Below, piece by piece: positions 46,711-55,555 of a DNA stretch of 64,000 nt. Origin of the DNA: Chloroflexota bacterium (lineage in GTDB: Bacteria > Chloroflexota > Anaerolineae > Anaerolineales > Anaerolineaceae); contig SLTK01000009.1 in NCBI GenBank assembly GCA_004347695.1, forward strand, positions 320,328 through 384,327, given 5' to 3'. Under the pieces are notes generated by a model, which saw nothing but the letters and a program-made list of their open reading frames with translations, ran no database searches and had not been told where the DNA came from. The number at the start of each line of letters is the position of its first letter. Position 1 is the first letter of the stretch. Position numbers and translations under genes: made by a program.

Positions 46711-46902
46711 TTCATCATCCTTCGAGCGCCTCTCACCTCGAACGAGGTTACCTTCGCTCTATTTGATTGTACAGGCTTACACCTGAGGGTTGATTGTGCT
46801 GGCAGTCCCAGCGACCAAGTATTTTAGTCGGAAGGGGAGACAGCGTCAAGGTTTTGGGTTAACAAAAGAAATAACGAACCAGCAGGGGCTGCTCGCGAGT
46901 AT

Positions 46903-47077
46903 TGTAGGTTGGGTTGCCCGCACCCTGCGAGCGAGGGGCGACGAAAGTTGATTTACGGAAAATCCGTTTTGCAGCCGCGAAACCCAACAATAATTAATGT
47001 TAACGAGATGTTGGATTGAGGGCTGCAAATATCTCTTCAGCACATAAACCTCTTGCACTCCCTCAATCCAACCTACA
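46903..47077. repeat. Noncoding patch of nested inverted repeats
   Basis: The 414-base gap 46711-47124 holds no gene I can support. TGTAGGTTGG (46903-46912) is inverted as CCAACCTACA (47068-47077). Inside, TTGGGTT near 46909 faces AACCCAACAA (46981-46990), and TTGGATTGAGGG (47011-47022) is exactly inverted at 47060-47071. A 13-base direct repeat GGCTGCTCGCGAG flanks the patch at 46887-46899 and 47090-47102. It looks like two adjacent MITE-type remnants. Confidence 0.55.
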
Positions 47078-47124
47078 GCACTTTCGTGAGGCTGCTCGCG
47101 AGCAGCTCCCTACATGCTATTTCT

Positions 47125-47493
47125 TTAACCTCTGCTGGCGATGGTGAGCGCCAGCCAGGTACCATAAATTGCTGCCGCAGTACCAATCACTACAAGCACA
47201 AAGTTGGCCATCCGAAGTACCGTCGGGGAGGGATTGAGATCCAACAGGATGGAGCGCAGCCCAAGGAAGCTGTGGATAACGACCAGAATGAGAAAGGAAA
47301 TTTCCATAACCACAATGATGGGATTTTGGAAATAAGCGACCACGTCCGCATAGGTTAATAATCCGCCAGGCGCAACCAGATGATTGACCACAAAATGAAT
47401 GCCGAGGAAAATCACAATCAACAACCCCGTTAGGATTTTGAGAAGCCAGCGGCCACTGCCTTCCAGCCTTTTTGGTGACAAGGATTCACGCAT
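47125..47493 (-). CDS. sdhD: SdhD-like membrane anchor subunit
   Basis: A 122-residue protein with three hydrophobic helices. FLGIHFVVNHLV (His33, His38) and VVIHSFLGLRSILLD (His74) match the small anchor subunit of Complex II-type enzymes, where such His residues bind heme b. It should sit in the membrane with the SdhC-like protein and pass electrons to quinone. ATG at 47493 lies 3 bases after the sdhC-like stop, with GAGGGG as ribosome site inside the end of that gene. Last gene of the glpK-glpA-sdhBCD run. Confidence 0.85.
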   Translation of the reverse strand: MRESLSPKRLEGSGRWLLKILTGLLIVIFLGIHFVVNHLVAPGGLLTYADVVAYFQNPIIVVMEISFLILVVIHSFLGLRSILLDLNPSPTVLRMANFVLVVIGTAAAIYGTWLALTIASRG

Positions 47494-47496
47494 AAC

Positions 47497-47883
47497 TCAC
47501 CCCTCAGAAAACATTTTGAATGCAAAGAAGACAATAATAAACACTGCAATCAGCATCAGGGTGATGAAAGTGCTCTTCTGGCGGCGAACCCCGATGCCAA
47601 AGCTATTGAGCGCAATGCGGATACCGTTCAAGCCGTGGATGACGCCGGCAGCAATGACCAGCAACTCACCCAGCTTGAACAATGGGTTCTTGACCAGGGC
47701 GATAAATCCATCATAGGCGTCAGCTCCCCTGGCGAGCTGGCCAAGCGCGACTAAATGCATCATCAAGTAGAGTGTGAGCCCCAGTGCGGTTACCCGGTTG
47801 AGGATATAGCCAAAGGTGCCCAGCGATCGGCTGCGCGGGTCGAACCAGCGCGGCCAGTTGTTTGAATCAGGCTGGTTAGGCAT
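47497..47883 (-). CDS. sdhC: SdhC-like cytochrome b subunit
   Basis: A 128-residue protein with three helices. ILNRVTALGLTLYLMMHLV (His43) and VIHGLNGIRIAL (His83) are standard SdhC signatures: the early Arg/Ser-type quinone region and the heme b ligand. It begins 8 bases inside the end of the sdhB-like gene, showing translational coupling. It forms the membrane base with the sdhD-like protein. No flavoprotein of SdhA type is encoded next to it. Confidence 0.87.
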   Translation of the reverse strand: MPNQPDSNNWPRWFDPRSRSLGTFGYILNRVTALGLTLYLMMHLVALGQLARGADAYDGFIALVKNPLFKLGELLVIAAGVIHGLNGIRIALNSFGIGVRRQKSTFITLMLIAVFIIVFFAFKMFSEG

Positions 47884-48637
47884 CTTTCTTCTCCGGCAAG
47901 CGCGGTTTGATGATCGATTTAACTCGATCTTTGAACACTGTTTTTCGCATATCCATAATTCGCCAGGCGGGGTCGACGCCTGAAGGGCAAACCTCCGTGC
48001 ATTCGTAGGCGCTGTGGCAGCGCCAGAGTCCGCTATGGTCGTCCGCCTGGTTGATGAGTTTCTGCGAGGGGTTTTGAGTATACATTAGATGGATGGCAGC
48101 CAGAACAGCCGGTCCAACATATTCCTTGTCGGTATTAGCTGCCGGGCAGGCTGAAATGCACAGGCCACATTCGATGCAATCGACCAGCCGCTCAGGTTCT
48201 CCTTCGGTTTGTGTCTCCAGCTTTTTTGGATGCTCGTAAGGCAAGCGCGCTGCATTGTCCGGGGCTACAGAGTTGAAGTCCGACTTGTTCATCCGCAAAA
48301 AGAAATCGCCCATATCTACCACCAGGTCGCTGACGACCGGAAAATTGCGCAGCGGATCAATGCGAATGGTACCGCCGTTTTGGGTCACCGAACGGATGGT
48401 TGTGATGCAGGTCAGCTTTTCGCGGCCGTTGACGCGCATGCCGCAGGCGCCGCAGGTGGAGTGATGACAGGCATGCCGGTAGGTGAGAGTACGATCATGG
48501 AAAGCCCAGATGCGTTCCACTGCATCCAACACATATTCATCCGGATCGACTTCGAGGGCAAAGGCTTGGACATACGGTTTTTCGCCCGCCCTTTGACGTT
48601 GAATTTTGATTTGAACTTGCCAGGGCTGGTTGGTCAT
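47876..48637 (-). CDS. sdhB: SdhB/FrdB-type iron-sulfur subunit
   Basis: A 253-residue Complex II iron-sulfur protein with all cluster ligands: [2Fe-2S] Cys57, 62, 65 and 77 (CHHSTCGACGMRVNG), then Cys154, 157, 160 and 164 (CIECGLCISACPA), and Cys207, 213 and 217 (CHSAYECTEVCPSG). It would wire a flavoprotein to the cytochrome b anchor. Its ATG overlaps the stop of the GlpA-type flavoprotein gene (ATGA), so the partner made in equal amount is GlpA-like rather than SdhA. This is the basis of the hybrid-enzyme proposal. Confidence 0.92.
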   Translation of the reverse strand: MTNQPWQVQIKIQRQRAGEKPYVQAFALEVDPDEYVLDAVERIWAFHDRTLTYRHACHHSTCGACGMRVNGREKLTCITTIRSVTQNGGTIRIDPLRNFPVVSDLVVDMGDFFLRMNKSDFNSVAPDNAARLPYEHPKKLETQTEGEPERLVDCIECGLCISACPAANTDKEYVGPAVLAAIHLMYTQNPSQKLINQADDHSGLWRCHSAYECTEVCPSGVDPAWRIMDMRKTVFKDRVKSIIKPRLPEKKDA

Positions 48638-49818
48638 GCTGCCGCCTCGTTGGCCTGATAATACAGGTGATAATCTGCCAGCGGATACTGTGCCGTTTCA
48701 CATACACGTTGCCAGCCTAACTTCTGGCAAACCAGATCTGCCGTTTTTTCGGCCATCGCCCGGCAGGTGGTGGCTTTACCACCGGTTACCGTAACCAGGC
48801 CGTTGATCCCCTCATCCGTTTGATGGTCGTAGCACTTGAAGGTACGCGAAAGGCTGCGCCCGCTCATCATCCCTCCAATTAGCGGGCGGGCAGACATATA
48901 GGCTCCCCGCATCTTGATATTCTCTAATTCAGGCACCAGCAACGCGGCTCGTTGGTGCATCTGCTTGACCTGGTCGGGGTAAACCGGAATATAGTCCGCC
49001 TCCTCGACCTCGAACGAGGTTGTGCCGATCACCGCCATGCGGCGCTGCGGAAGCAAGATATCGCCGTCATCCGGTTCGCACAGGCGGTTAATCACCCGTG
49101 TTGTGACGCGTTTTTCGTAAGCCACCATCACGCCGGGGGTTGGGCGGACCGGCACCGTAACCCCGGCAAACTCAGCCACCTTACCCGCCCAGGCGCCGGT
49201 AGCATTGACGGTGATGTCAGCATGGAAATCAACCGGCTTGCCAGAGTGCCGGTTGATTGCGGAAACACCGCAGATTTTCCCCTGGCCGTCTCTCAAGAAG
49301 CCTACCACGTCAAAGAAAGTATTAAACTTCGCTCCATGTTGGCGCGCGCTGGCCGCAAAAGCCATTGCCAGCCGCAAAGGATCGAAAGCTGCATCAGGCA
49401 CCTGGAATGCGGTTAAAATTTTGGGATTCAGGGCAGGTTCAGCTTCAAGCGCGCGTTTTACACTGATTTCATCCACCGGAATGCCGCAATTCTGAACGCC
49501 CTGGAAAAAAGCTGGCGCATACCCCAGGTCGGCATCATCCAACGCGACGAAATAGCCGCCGTTGTACTCGATACATTGTTTGGCAATGCGGCGCAGGATG
49601 ATATTTTCCTGGATGCATTCAATGGCCGCCTCGGCATCCGTAACGCAATAACGCGCGCCGGAATGCAGCAGTCCATGCGTTCGGCCCGAGGTACCTGACG
49701 CCAGTTCGCCGCGTTCCACCACCATGACCGCAAAGCCGCGCTGTGCCAGGTCATAGGCCAGGGCGCAACCGGTGAAGCCGGCACCGATGATAATTGCACT
49801 GGGTGGAGTGGTTTTCAT
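48634..49818 (-). CDS. glpA: FAD-dependent glycerol-3-phosphate dehydrogenase, GlpA-type core
   Basis: A 394-residue DAO-family flavoprotein with FAD motif [15 protein letters not shown] and the G3P dehydrogenase signature [17 protein letters not shown]. It oxidises glycerol 3-phosphate to dihydroxyacetone phosphate. E. coli GlpA is about 540 residues and ends in a BFD-type iron-sulfur domain; that domain is absent here. It has no SdhA signatures. ATG at 49818 overlaps the glpK stop (ATGA), and its own stop overlaps the sdhB-like start. The frame continues upstream inside glpK, but that part is not GlpA-like. Confidence 0.9.
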   Translation of the reverse strand: MKTTPPSAIIIGAGFTGCALAYDLAQRGFAVMVVERGELASGTSGRTHGLLHSGARYCVTDAEAAIECIQENIILRRIAKQCIEYNGGYFVALDDADLGYAPAFFQGVQNCGIPVDEISVKRALEAEPALNPKILTAFQVPDAAFDPLRLAMAFAASARQHGAKFNTFFDVVGFLRDGQGKICGVSAINRHSGKPVDFHADITVNATGAWAGKVAEFAGVTVPVRPTPGVMVAYEKRVTTRVINRLCEPDDGDILLPQRRMAVIGTTSFEVEEADYIPVYPDQVKQMHQRAALLVPELENIKMRGAYMSARPLIGGMMSGRSLSRTFKCYDHQTDEGINGLVTVTGGKATTCRAMAEKTADLVCQKLGWQRVCETAQYPLADYHLYYQANEAAA

Positions 49819-51311
49819 GATTCGATCCAATTCAGCGTGCGGGTCACTGCCTTCTTCCACCCTGCGTAAAGATGGTTCCGGGTAGTGTGATTCATTGTAG
49901 GTGACCATTGACGATCAACGCCCCATTGACCGCACAGACTATCCAGGTCTTTCCAATAGCCGACCGCCAGTCCGGCTGCATAGGCTGCCCCGAGCGCTGT
50001 CGTTTCTGTGATCACCGGCCGGACAACCGGGACATCGAGTATGTCGGCCTGAAACTGCATCAATAAGTCATTTTTGACCATGCCACCGTCCACTTTGAGC
50101 GTGGTCAGTTGGACGCCTGAGTCGGCTTTCATGGCGTCCAGCACCTCGCGGGTTTGAAAGGCGGTAGCTTCCAGTACGGCCCGGGCAATATGGCCGCGGT
50201 TGATGAATTGGGTCAGCCCAACCATCACTCCGCGGGCATCGCTGCGCCAATAAGGAGCAAACAGGCCTGAAAATGCTGGCACGATATACATCCCGCCGTT
50301 ATCTTCAACGCTGCGGGCCAGAGTTTCAACTTCAGCGGCGGATGAAATAAGTTTCAAATTATCTCGCAACCATTGCACCAGTGCGCCGGCGATGGCAATC
50401 GAGCCTTCCAGGCAATAAACTGCCGGCGCAGCGCCTATCTTATAGCCCAACGTCGTCAGCAGTCCACTTTTGCTCGGAATGATCTCGTTACCGGTGTTCA
50501 GCAGCATAAAACAGCCGGTGCCATAAGTGTTTTTGGCCTCACCAGGGGCAAAACAGGCCTGCCCAAACAAGGCAGCCTGCTGGTCACCCAGGTCGCCGGC
50601 GATGGGTACTCCGTTCAGGAAATCAGCATGGCCATAAATCTGGGCCGAGGGTTCGATTTTTGGCAACATGCTGCGCGGGATGTCCAGAATTTTGAGAATT
50701 TCCGGGTCCCAGTCGAGCGTGCGCAAGTCCATCAACATGGTACGCGAGGCGTTGGTCACGTCGGTGATATGCATCCCATGTTCGGGTCCGCCGGTCAGGT
50801 TCCAGATCAGCCAGGAATCAATCGTGCCAAATAAGGCGTTACCTCGTTCTGCGTCTGACCGCACACCGGGGATGTTTTCCAATATCCAGCGGAGTTTCGG
50901 TCCGGAAAAATAGGTTGCCAACGGCAAGCCGGTCTTTTCACGGAAGCGGTTTTGCCCGCCATCTGCAGCCAGTTGGGCACAAACCTCTGCCGTGCGCGTA
51001 TCCTGCCAGACTATGGCGTTGGTATATGGTTTTCCGGTGCGGCGGTCCCAGACCACTGTGGTTTCTCGCTGGTTGGTTATGCCGATTGCCGCCAGGTCGG
51101 TTGAGGAATAACCGGATTTAGCGACTGCGGCAAGGACAACCTCTTGGGTGCGTTCCAGGATTTCCAGCGGGTCATGCTCGACCCACCCCGGGCGCGGATA
51201 TATCTGGCGGTGTTCTTTTTGTTCCTGTGCGACGATTTTTCCAGCAGCGTCGAATAAAATGCAGCGCGTGCTGGTGGTACCCTGGTCAATGGCCGCGATT
51301 AATGGATTCAT
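49815..51311 (-). CDS. glpK: Glycerol kinase
   Basis: A 498-residue FGGY kinase making glycerol 3-phosphate from glycerol and [65 protein letters not shown] and [15 protein letters not shown] are the expected motifs, and the length matches the family. ATG at 51311 has AGAGG upstream; an in-frame start at 51338 would add nine residues. First gene of the operon, its product being the substrate of the next enzyme. No GlpF is adjacent. Confidence 0.96.
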   Translation of the reverse strand: MNPLIAAIDQGTTSTRCILFDAAGKIVAQEQKEHRQIYPRPGWVEHDPLEILERTQEVVLAAVAKSGYSSTDLAAIGITNQRETTVVWDRRTGKPYTNAIVWQDTRTAEVCAQLAADGGQNRFREKTGLPLATYFSGPKLRWILENIPGVRSDAERGNALFGTIDSWLIWNLTGGPEHGMHITDVTNASRTMLMDLRTLDWDPEILKILDIPRSMLPKIEPSAQIYGHADFLNGVPIAGDLGDQQAALFGQACFAPGEAKNTYGTGCFMLLNTGNEIIPSKSGLLTTLGYKIGAAPAVYCLEGSIAIAGALVQWLRDNLKLISSAAEVETLARSVEDNGGMYIVPAFSGLFAPYWRSDARGVMVGLTQFINRGHIARAVLEATAFQTREVLDAMKADSGVQLTTLKVDGGMVKNDLLMQFQADILDVPVVRPVITETTALGAAYAAGLAVGYWKDLDSLCGQWGVDRQWSPTMNHTTRNHLYAGWKKAVTRTLNWIES

Positions 51312-51470
51312 GACGCCTCTTCGAACGCAAACTGGCACATCTCATTTTACAGGAAGGTGAAAATGTGGAAACCGGAATAATGTAATCAGTTCAACGCGAG
51401 ATGTATTACTTTTGCACAATTGCCGAATTTGCTAGAATGGATATCAAGTGAAGGGGATACAGTGTGATTC

Positions 51471-53327
51471 ATGACCCAACCGGTTAAAAGACTGAGAAGG
51501 ATGGGGCCAGCAGCGTTTTTGGTGGCTATGGTCGCAGGCTGTACCATGTCTGGGCCAGCACCTGTCACTACTGAAACCATTTCAGAAGCGGTCGTGGAAA
51601 CACAACCTGTGATTATCAGCGGAGATCGGATTCATACTATTCAGGGCGCAGGGTTACGGTCGCCGCTGGAAGGGAAAACCGTTTCCAACATCTCGGGGAT
51701 CGTCACCGCTTTTCGGGCGGATGGTTTTTACATGCAAGATCCTGATCCGGATGAGGACGAAGGCACCTCAGAGGGTATTTTTGTATTTACGGGTGTGGTG
51801 CCGCGAGTAAGGCCGGGCGACGAGGTACGGGTCAGTGGTTTGGTCGAGGAGTTTTATCCGGGTGGGCTGGAGAGTAACAACCAGCCCATCACTCATATCG
51901 TTGATCCCGAAGTGAACATTATTTTATCCGGGAACGTGTTGCCTGCGCCAGTTTTGATTGGAGAGGGTGGGCGCGTTCCGCCAACTGAGGTGATCGATGA
52001 TGACGGCGGGAAACAATTTGAGCAGCAGCAGGATGGCCTTGATTTTTATGAAAGCCTGGAGTCCATGCTGCTGCAAATTGACTCGGCGGTGGTAGTAGCG
52101 GCAACCAATGCCTATAAGGAAACTGCCATCCTTCCCACCGGGATAAGCCATGCGGGGCCGTTTACCGCTCGCGGTGGATTGCTATTGCGTATAGATGATC
52201 AAAATCCAGAACGCATCTTGCTGGATGATGGCCTGCGGCCGGTACCGGATGCCGTGATGGGTGACCAACTGGCGGCGTCTGTGGTTGGCATATTGGATTA
52301 CTCCTTCGGGAATTACAAATTTCAGCCCATCATGAAGGTGAGTTTTATCCGCGGTGAGTTGACTAAGGAAACTGCGCGACCAGCTCAGGAAGGGGAGTTG
52401 ATCATTGCCAGCTACAATGTGGAAAACCTGGATGCACTTGATAACCCAAATCGTTTCTCGGGATTGGCCAATCAAATTGTTAATCACCTGAAGTCTCCGG
52501 ATATTCTGGTTCTGGAAGAAGTTCAGGATAACAACGGGATTCTCAATGATGGCACCGTGGATGCCAACGAGACCTACCGCTTATTGATCGATGCGATTGT
52601 GGAAACCGGCGGACCTGAATATCAATTCCGCGATGTCCCGCCGCTGGACAACCGGGATGGGGGCGAACTGGGTGGAAATATCCGAGTCGGGTTTCTTTTC
52701 CGTACCGACCGTGGCCTGCAATTTATCGACCGCGGGAGAAATCCATCCGCGGCACCGGAACCTGTAGCGAACGCGGGTGAAATCGTATTGAGCCAATCGC
52801 CTGGTCAGATCCAACCCAATGCTGGCGCTTTTTATGAGAGCCGCAAGCCGCTGGTCGGCGAATTTAGTTTTTATGGCCAGAAGATTTTCATCATCGGCGT
52901 ACATTTGAATTCAAAAAGCGGCGATACTGCTCTTTACGGGCTGTATCAACCGCCTAGATTGGATTCTGAAAGGCAGCGGATTCAACAGGCAAATATCATT
53001 CAGCGATATGTCGCGCAATTACAAGGATTGGATCCGGATGCTCTGGTCGTGGTTGCGGGTGACATGAATGATTTCCAGTTTTCCGAAACGCTGGCAGCCT
53101 TGAAGGGGAGTAATCTGACAGATGTGGTCGAACTTCTGCCCGTTGCGGAGCAATATACCTACGTTTATGAAGGAAATTCTCAGGCGCTTGACCATATTCT
53201 GGTGTCAACGTCGCTGGCGAAACAGGTAAGTGAGGTTGACATCGTGCATTTGAACGCTGAATTCCTGGAAAACCAACGAACCAGCGATCACGACCCGGTG
53301 CTGGCGTATTTCAGGTTACAAAAATAA
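51471..53327 (+). CDS. Extracellular lipoprotein of the endonuclease/exonuclease/phosphatase family
   Basis: A 618-residue protein with a lipoprotein signal: basic start, hydrophobic stretch, lipobox VAGC (Cys24). Residues about 55-290 look like OB-fold modules, as in ExeM/NucH-type nucleases (ISGIVTAFRADGFYMQDP). Residues about 300-615 form the EEP catalytic domain: ASYNVENLDALD, LVLEEVQDNNG (metal Glu), VVAGDMNDFQ (Asp/Asn), ALDHILVS and TSDHDPVLAYF (Asp-His). It likely cuts extracellular DNA or a phosphodiester at the cell surface. Divergent from glpK; the ABC permease gene follows 90 bases later. Confidence 0.88.
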   Translation: MTQPVKRLRRMGPAAFLVAMVAGCTMSGPAPVTTETISEAVVETQPVIISGDRIHTIQGAGLRSPLEGKTVSNISGIVTAFRADGFYMQDPDPDEDEGTSEGIFVFTGVVPRVRPGDEVRVSGLVEEFYPGGLESNNQPITHIVDPEVNIILSGNVLPAPVLIGEGGRVPPTEVIDDDGGKQFEQQQDGLDFYESLESMLLQIDSAVVVAATNAYKETAILPTGISHAGPFTARGGLLLRIDDQNPERILLDDGLRPVPDAVMGDQLAASVVGILDYSFGNYKFQPIMKVSFIRGELTKETARPAQEGELIIASYNVENLDALDNPNRFSGLANQIVNHLKSPDILVLEEVQDNNGILNDGTVDANETYRLLIDAIVETGGPEYQFRDVPPLDNRDGGELGGNIRVGFLFRTDRGLQFIDRGRNPSAAPEPVANAGEIVLSQSPGQIQPNAGAFYESRKPLVGEFSFYGQKIFIIGVHLNSKSGDTALYGLYQPPRLDSERQRIQQANIIQRYVAQLQGLDPDALVVVAGDMNDFQFSETLAALKGSNLTDVVELLPVAEQYTYVYEGNSQALDHILVSTSLAKQVSEVDIVHLNAEFLENQRTSDHDPVLAYFRLQK

Positions 53328-53348
53328 TAACAATTTATTAACCAAATA

Positions 53349-53379
53349 TTGCTGGGTGATTTAAAAAAACTGTCATAAT
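53349..53379 (+). promoter_or_regulatory. Candidate promoter of the carbohydrate ABC genes
   Basis: TTGCTG (53349-53354) and CATAAT (53374-53379) are separated by 19 bases, 39 bases before the GTG. The spacing is long, so this is tentative. Confidence 0.3.
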
Positions 53380-53417
53380 ATGGAAAAAGTTGCCTATGTG
53401 CAATCAGGAGTGTGTGA

Positions 53418-54587
53418 GTGGCGCCAACATTCAAGGTGACCTCGATAGCCAAAAAGAGGAAAGCATTTTCCCTGCGCGCGCTGCAAGAAAACCTCACGGG
53501 GTATGCCTTCGTTGCCCCGGCAGTTATCATCATTCTGATCTTTGGACTTTTTCCAATTGTCTATTCGCTCTATATGAGCCTGTTCAACTGGCGGATTCGC
53601 AAGGGCGATTTCACCGGTTTGATTAATTACACCAAAATTTTTGGTGATTGGGGCGGTTTCGCCATTTTTATGGGTGGGTTAGGTTTACTTGGACTGGCTT
53701 ACTGGCTATGGACGCGCGCCTCTAAATCCAATTCCAACCCGATGCGCGCGCTGCAAATTGGCGCGGCGGTGGTTTTGATTGTCGCTGGCACCATTATGTC
53801 CATGGGGTGGGGCAAAATGGTTGCTGCTGGCGACGAAGATTTTTTAAACTCGCTCATCATCACTATCTTTTATGCCGTAGGGACGGTACCGCTTCAACTG
53901 GCAATTGGCATGGTGTTTGCTTACCTGCTCTACCAAAAGATTCGGGGTAAAGAAGCCTTCCGGATGATTTATTTTTTGCCGTATGTCACTCCAGTAGTGA
54001 CTACGGCAGTTGTTTTTCGCACCATTTTCTCGTCAAGGGAGACATCGCTGGCAAATATCATCCTTTCCTGGTTCAATGCCGGTCCGTTGAAATGGCTGTT
54101 TGAACCCAGAGCGATGTCGGAAGTTTTTTTAGGGTTGAAATTGGAGGGCATCGCTGCCGGTCCAAGTCTGGCGCTCGGGACGATCATCCTATTTGGAATC
54201 TGGTCGTTTTTTGGCTATAACACGGTCATATTTCTGGCTGGGCTGGGGGGCATTCCCAAAGAATTGTATGAAGCGGCCGAAATCGACGGCGCGAACGGAT
54301 GGAACGCATTCAAAAATGTGACGATCCCGCTTCTTTCGCCCGTATCTTTCTATCTTTTTTTGGTGTCGTTCATTGGCACCTTTAAAGCCTTCAATCACCT
54401 GTATGTCATGGCGACGCCCAATGCGCAAAACACAGTAGTCACTGCCAGCGTCCAGATATTCGATGTTTTTTATGCGCAAAATAATTTTGGCTACGCTGCG
54501 TCCCAATCGATTGTTTTGTTTTTAATCATTTTGGGGTTAACGGTTGCCCAAAACAAAATTCTGGGAGAGAGAGTGTTTTATGGCTAG
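53418..54587 (+). CDS. Carbohydrate-type ABC transporter permease (MalF/UgpA-like), enlarged
   Basis: A 389-residue inner-membrane permease. The EAA loop ELYEAAEIDGANGWNAFKNV faces the ATPase. Between helix 1 and the usual helix 2 there is an added segment (about 78-138) with two extra hydrophobic stretches, so the protein is some 90 residues longer than typical family members. The GTG start at 53418 has AGGAG 7 bases upstream. It is followed by the MalG-type partner with an 8-base overlap and then the binding protein. No ATPase gene is in the cluster; a shared MsmK/UgpC-type ATPase elsewhere is likely. Confidence 0.9.
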   Translation: MAPTFKVTSIAKKRKAFSLRALQENLTGYAFVAPAVIIILIFGLFPIVYSLYMSLFNWRIRKGDFTGLINYTKIFGDWGGFAIFMGGLGLLGLAYWLWTRASKSNSNPMRALQIGAAVVLIVAGTIMSMGWGKMVAAGDEDFLNSLIITIFYAVGTVPLQLAIGMVFAYLLYQKIRGKEAFRMIYFLPYVTPVVTTAVVFRTIFSSRETSLANIILSWFNAGPLKWLFEPRAMSEVFLGLKLEGIAAGPSLALGTIILFGIWSFFGYNTVIFLAGLGGIPKELYEAAEIDGANGWNAFKNVTIPLLSPVSFYLFLVSFIGTFKAFNHLYVMATPNAQNTVVTASVQIFDVFYAQNNFGYAASQSIVLFLIILGLTVAQNKILGERVFYG

Positions 54588-55485
54588 TCTCACAACCGGC
54601 CTTGAAGAATCCCAGCCCGAGGGCAAAAGCGTCCGAATGCTCACTCGTAGATCGCGGACTGGCAATCAAAGTTTGGTCTATGTTATTTTGATCATCGGGG
54701 CGGTGTTGGCCCTCGTCCCGTTCTTCTGGATGATTTCGACATCCCTGATGACGCTGGGAGAAACCATCAACCGTAAATGGCTTCCAGCCGCACCGCAGGT
54801 AGCCAATTACATTCAAGCCTGGAACGAAGCCAAGTTTGCCAGGTACTTCTGGAACAGCGTCATCATTACTGCCGTAACACTGGTTGGATTGTTAACCACC
54901 TCCATCCTGGCGGGGTATGCTTTTGGACGGATCAACTTCAAGGGCCGGAATGCCATTTTCGCGATTTTGCTCAGCACCATGATGATTCCGGAAACCATTA
55001 CCTGGCTGCCCAATTTAATGCTGGTGCGCGGCACGATCATCCCGCTGCCGGGCGGGTCCTGGCTCAATTCGCTGCAGGCGCTGGCTGTTCCTTTTATGGC
55101 TAACGCCTTCAGCATTTTTCTACTGAAACAGTTCTTTGCGCAAATTCCACATGAATTGTGGGATGCTGCCCAAATCGACGGGGCGAACCATTTCCGGTTT
55201 TTGACCCAGATTTGTTTGCCGATTTCCAAGGCGCCGATCATGACCGTGCTGCTGTTTGGCTTTATCGGTTCCTGGAACGCCTTTGCCTGGCCGCTGCTGG
55301 TCACCACTCGTGAGACCTGGCGCCCCCTGATGGTGGGCCTGTGGACTTTTGTCTCTGAAGCCGGGCCGGAAACGCACCTGCTCATGGCAGGCGCGGTCAT
55401 CACCCTCATCCCTATTCTGGTCATTTATTTCCTGACACAAAAGCAGTTTACCCAGGGAATAGCGACGACCGGATTGAAGGGATGA
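54580..55485 (+). CDS. Carbohydrate-type ABC transporter permease (MalG/UgpE-like)
   Basis: A 301-residue permease with six helices and the EAA loop ELWDAAQIDGANHFRFLTQI. It should form a heterodimer with the preceding MalF-type protein. ATG at 54580 has GGGAGAGAG upstream and overlaps the previous gene by 8 bases; the frame's earlier TTG at 54544 lies inside that gene. The substrate could be a sugar, polyol or glycerol 3-phosphate; the neighbouring glycerol operon makes the last two worth testing. Confidence 0.92.
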   Translation: MASLTTGLEESQPEGKSVRMLTRRSRTGNQSLVYVILIIGAVLALVPFFWMISTSLMTLGETINRKWLPAAPQVANYIQAWNEAKFARYFWNSVIITAVTLVGLLTTSILAGYAFGRINFKGRNAIFAILLSTMMIPETITWLPNLMLVRGTIIPLPGGSWLNSLQALAVPFMANAFSIFLLKQFFAQIPHELWDAAQIDGANHFRFLTQICLPISKAPIMTVLLFGFIGSWNAFAWPLLVTTRETWRPLMVGLWTFVSEAGPETHLLMAGAVITLIPILVIYFLTQKQFTQGIATTGLKG

Positions 55486-55555
55486 AGCTTCTTTGTGGCT
55501 TACGGAACCTTTTCCGTTACCAAATCCAATCTCTACACTTTTTATGGAGGAAAAG

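Noticed and set aside
48634..49818. Reading this flavoprotein as SdhA of an ordinary succinate dehydrogenase
   Set aside because: It is about 200 residues too short, and it carries the GlpA signature [14 protein letters not shown] rather than SdhA motifs; glpK is coupled upstream.
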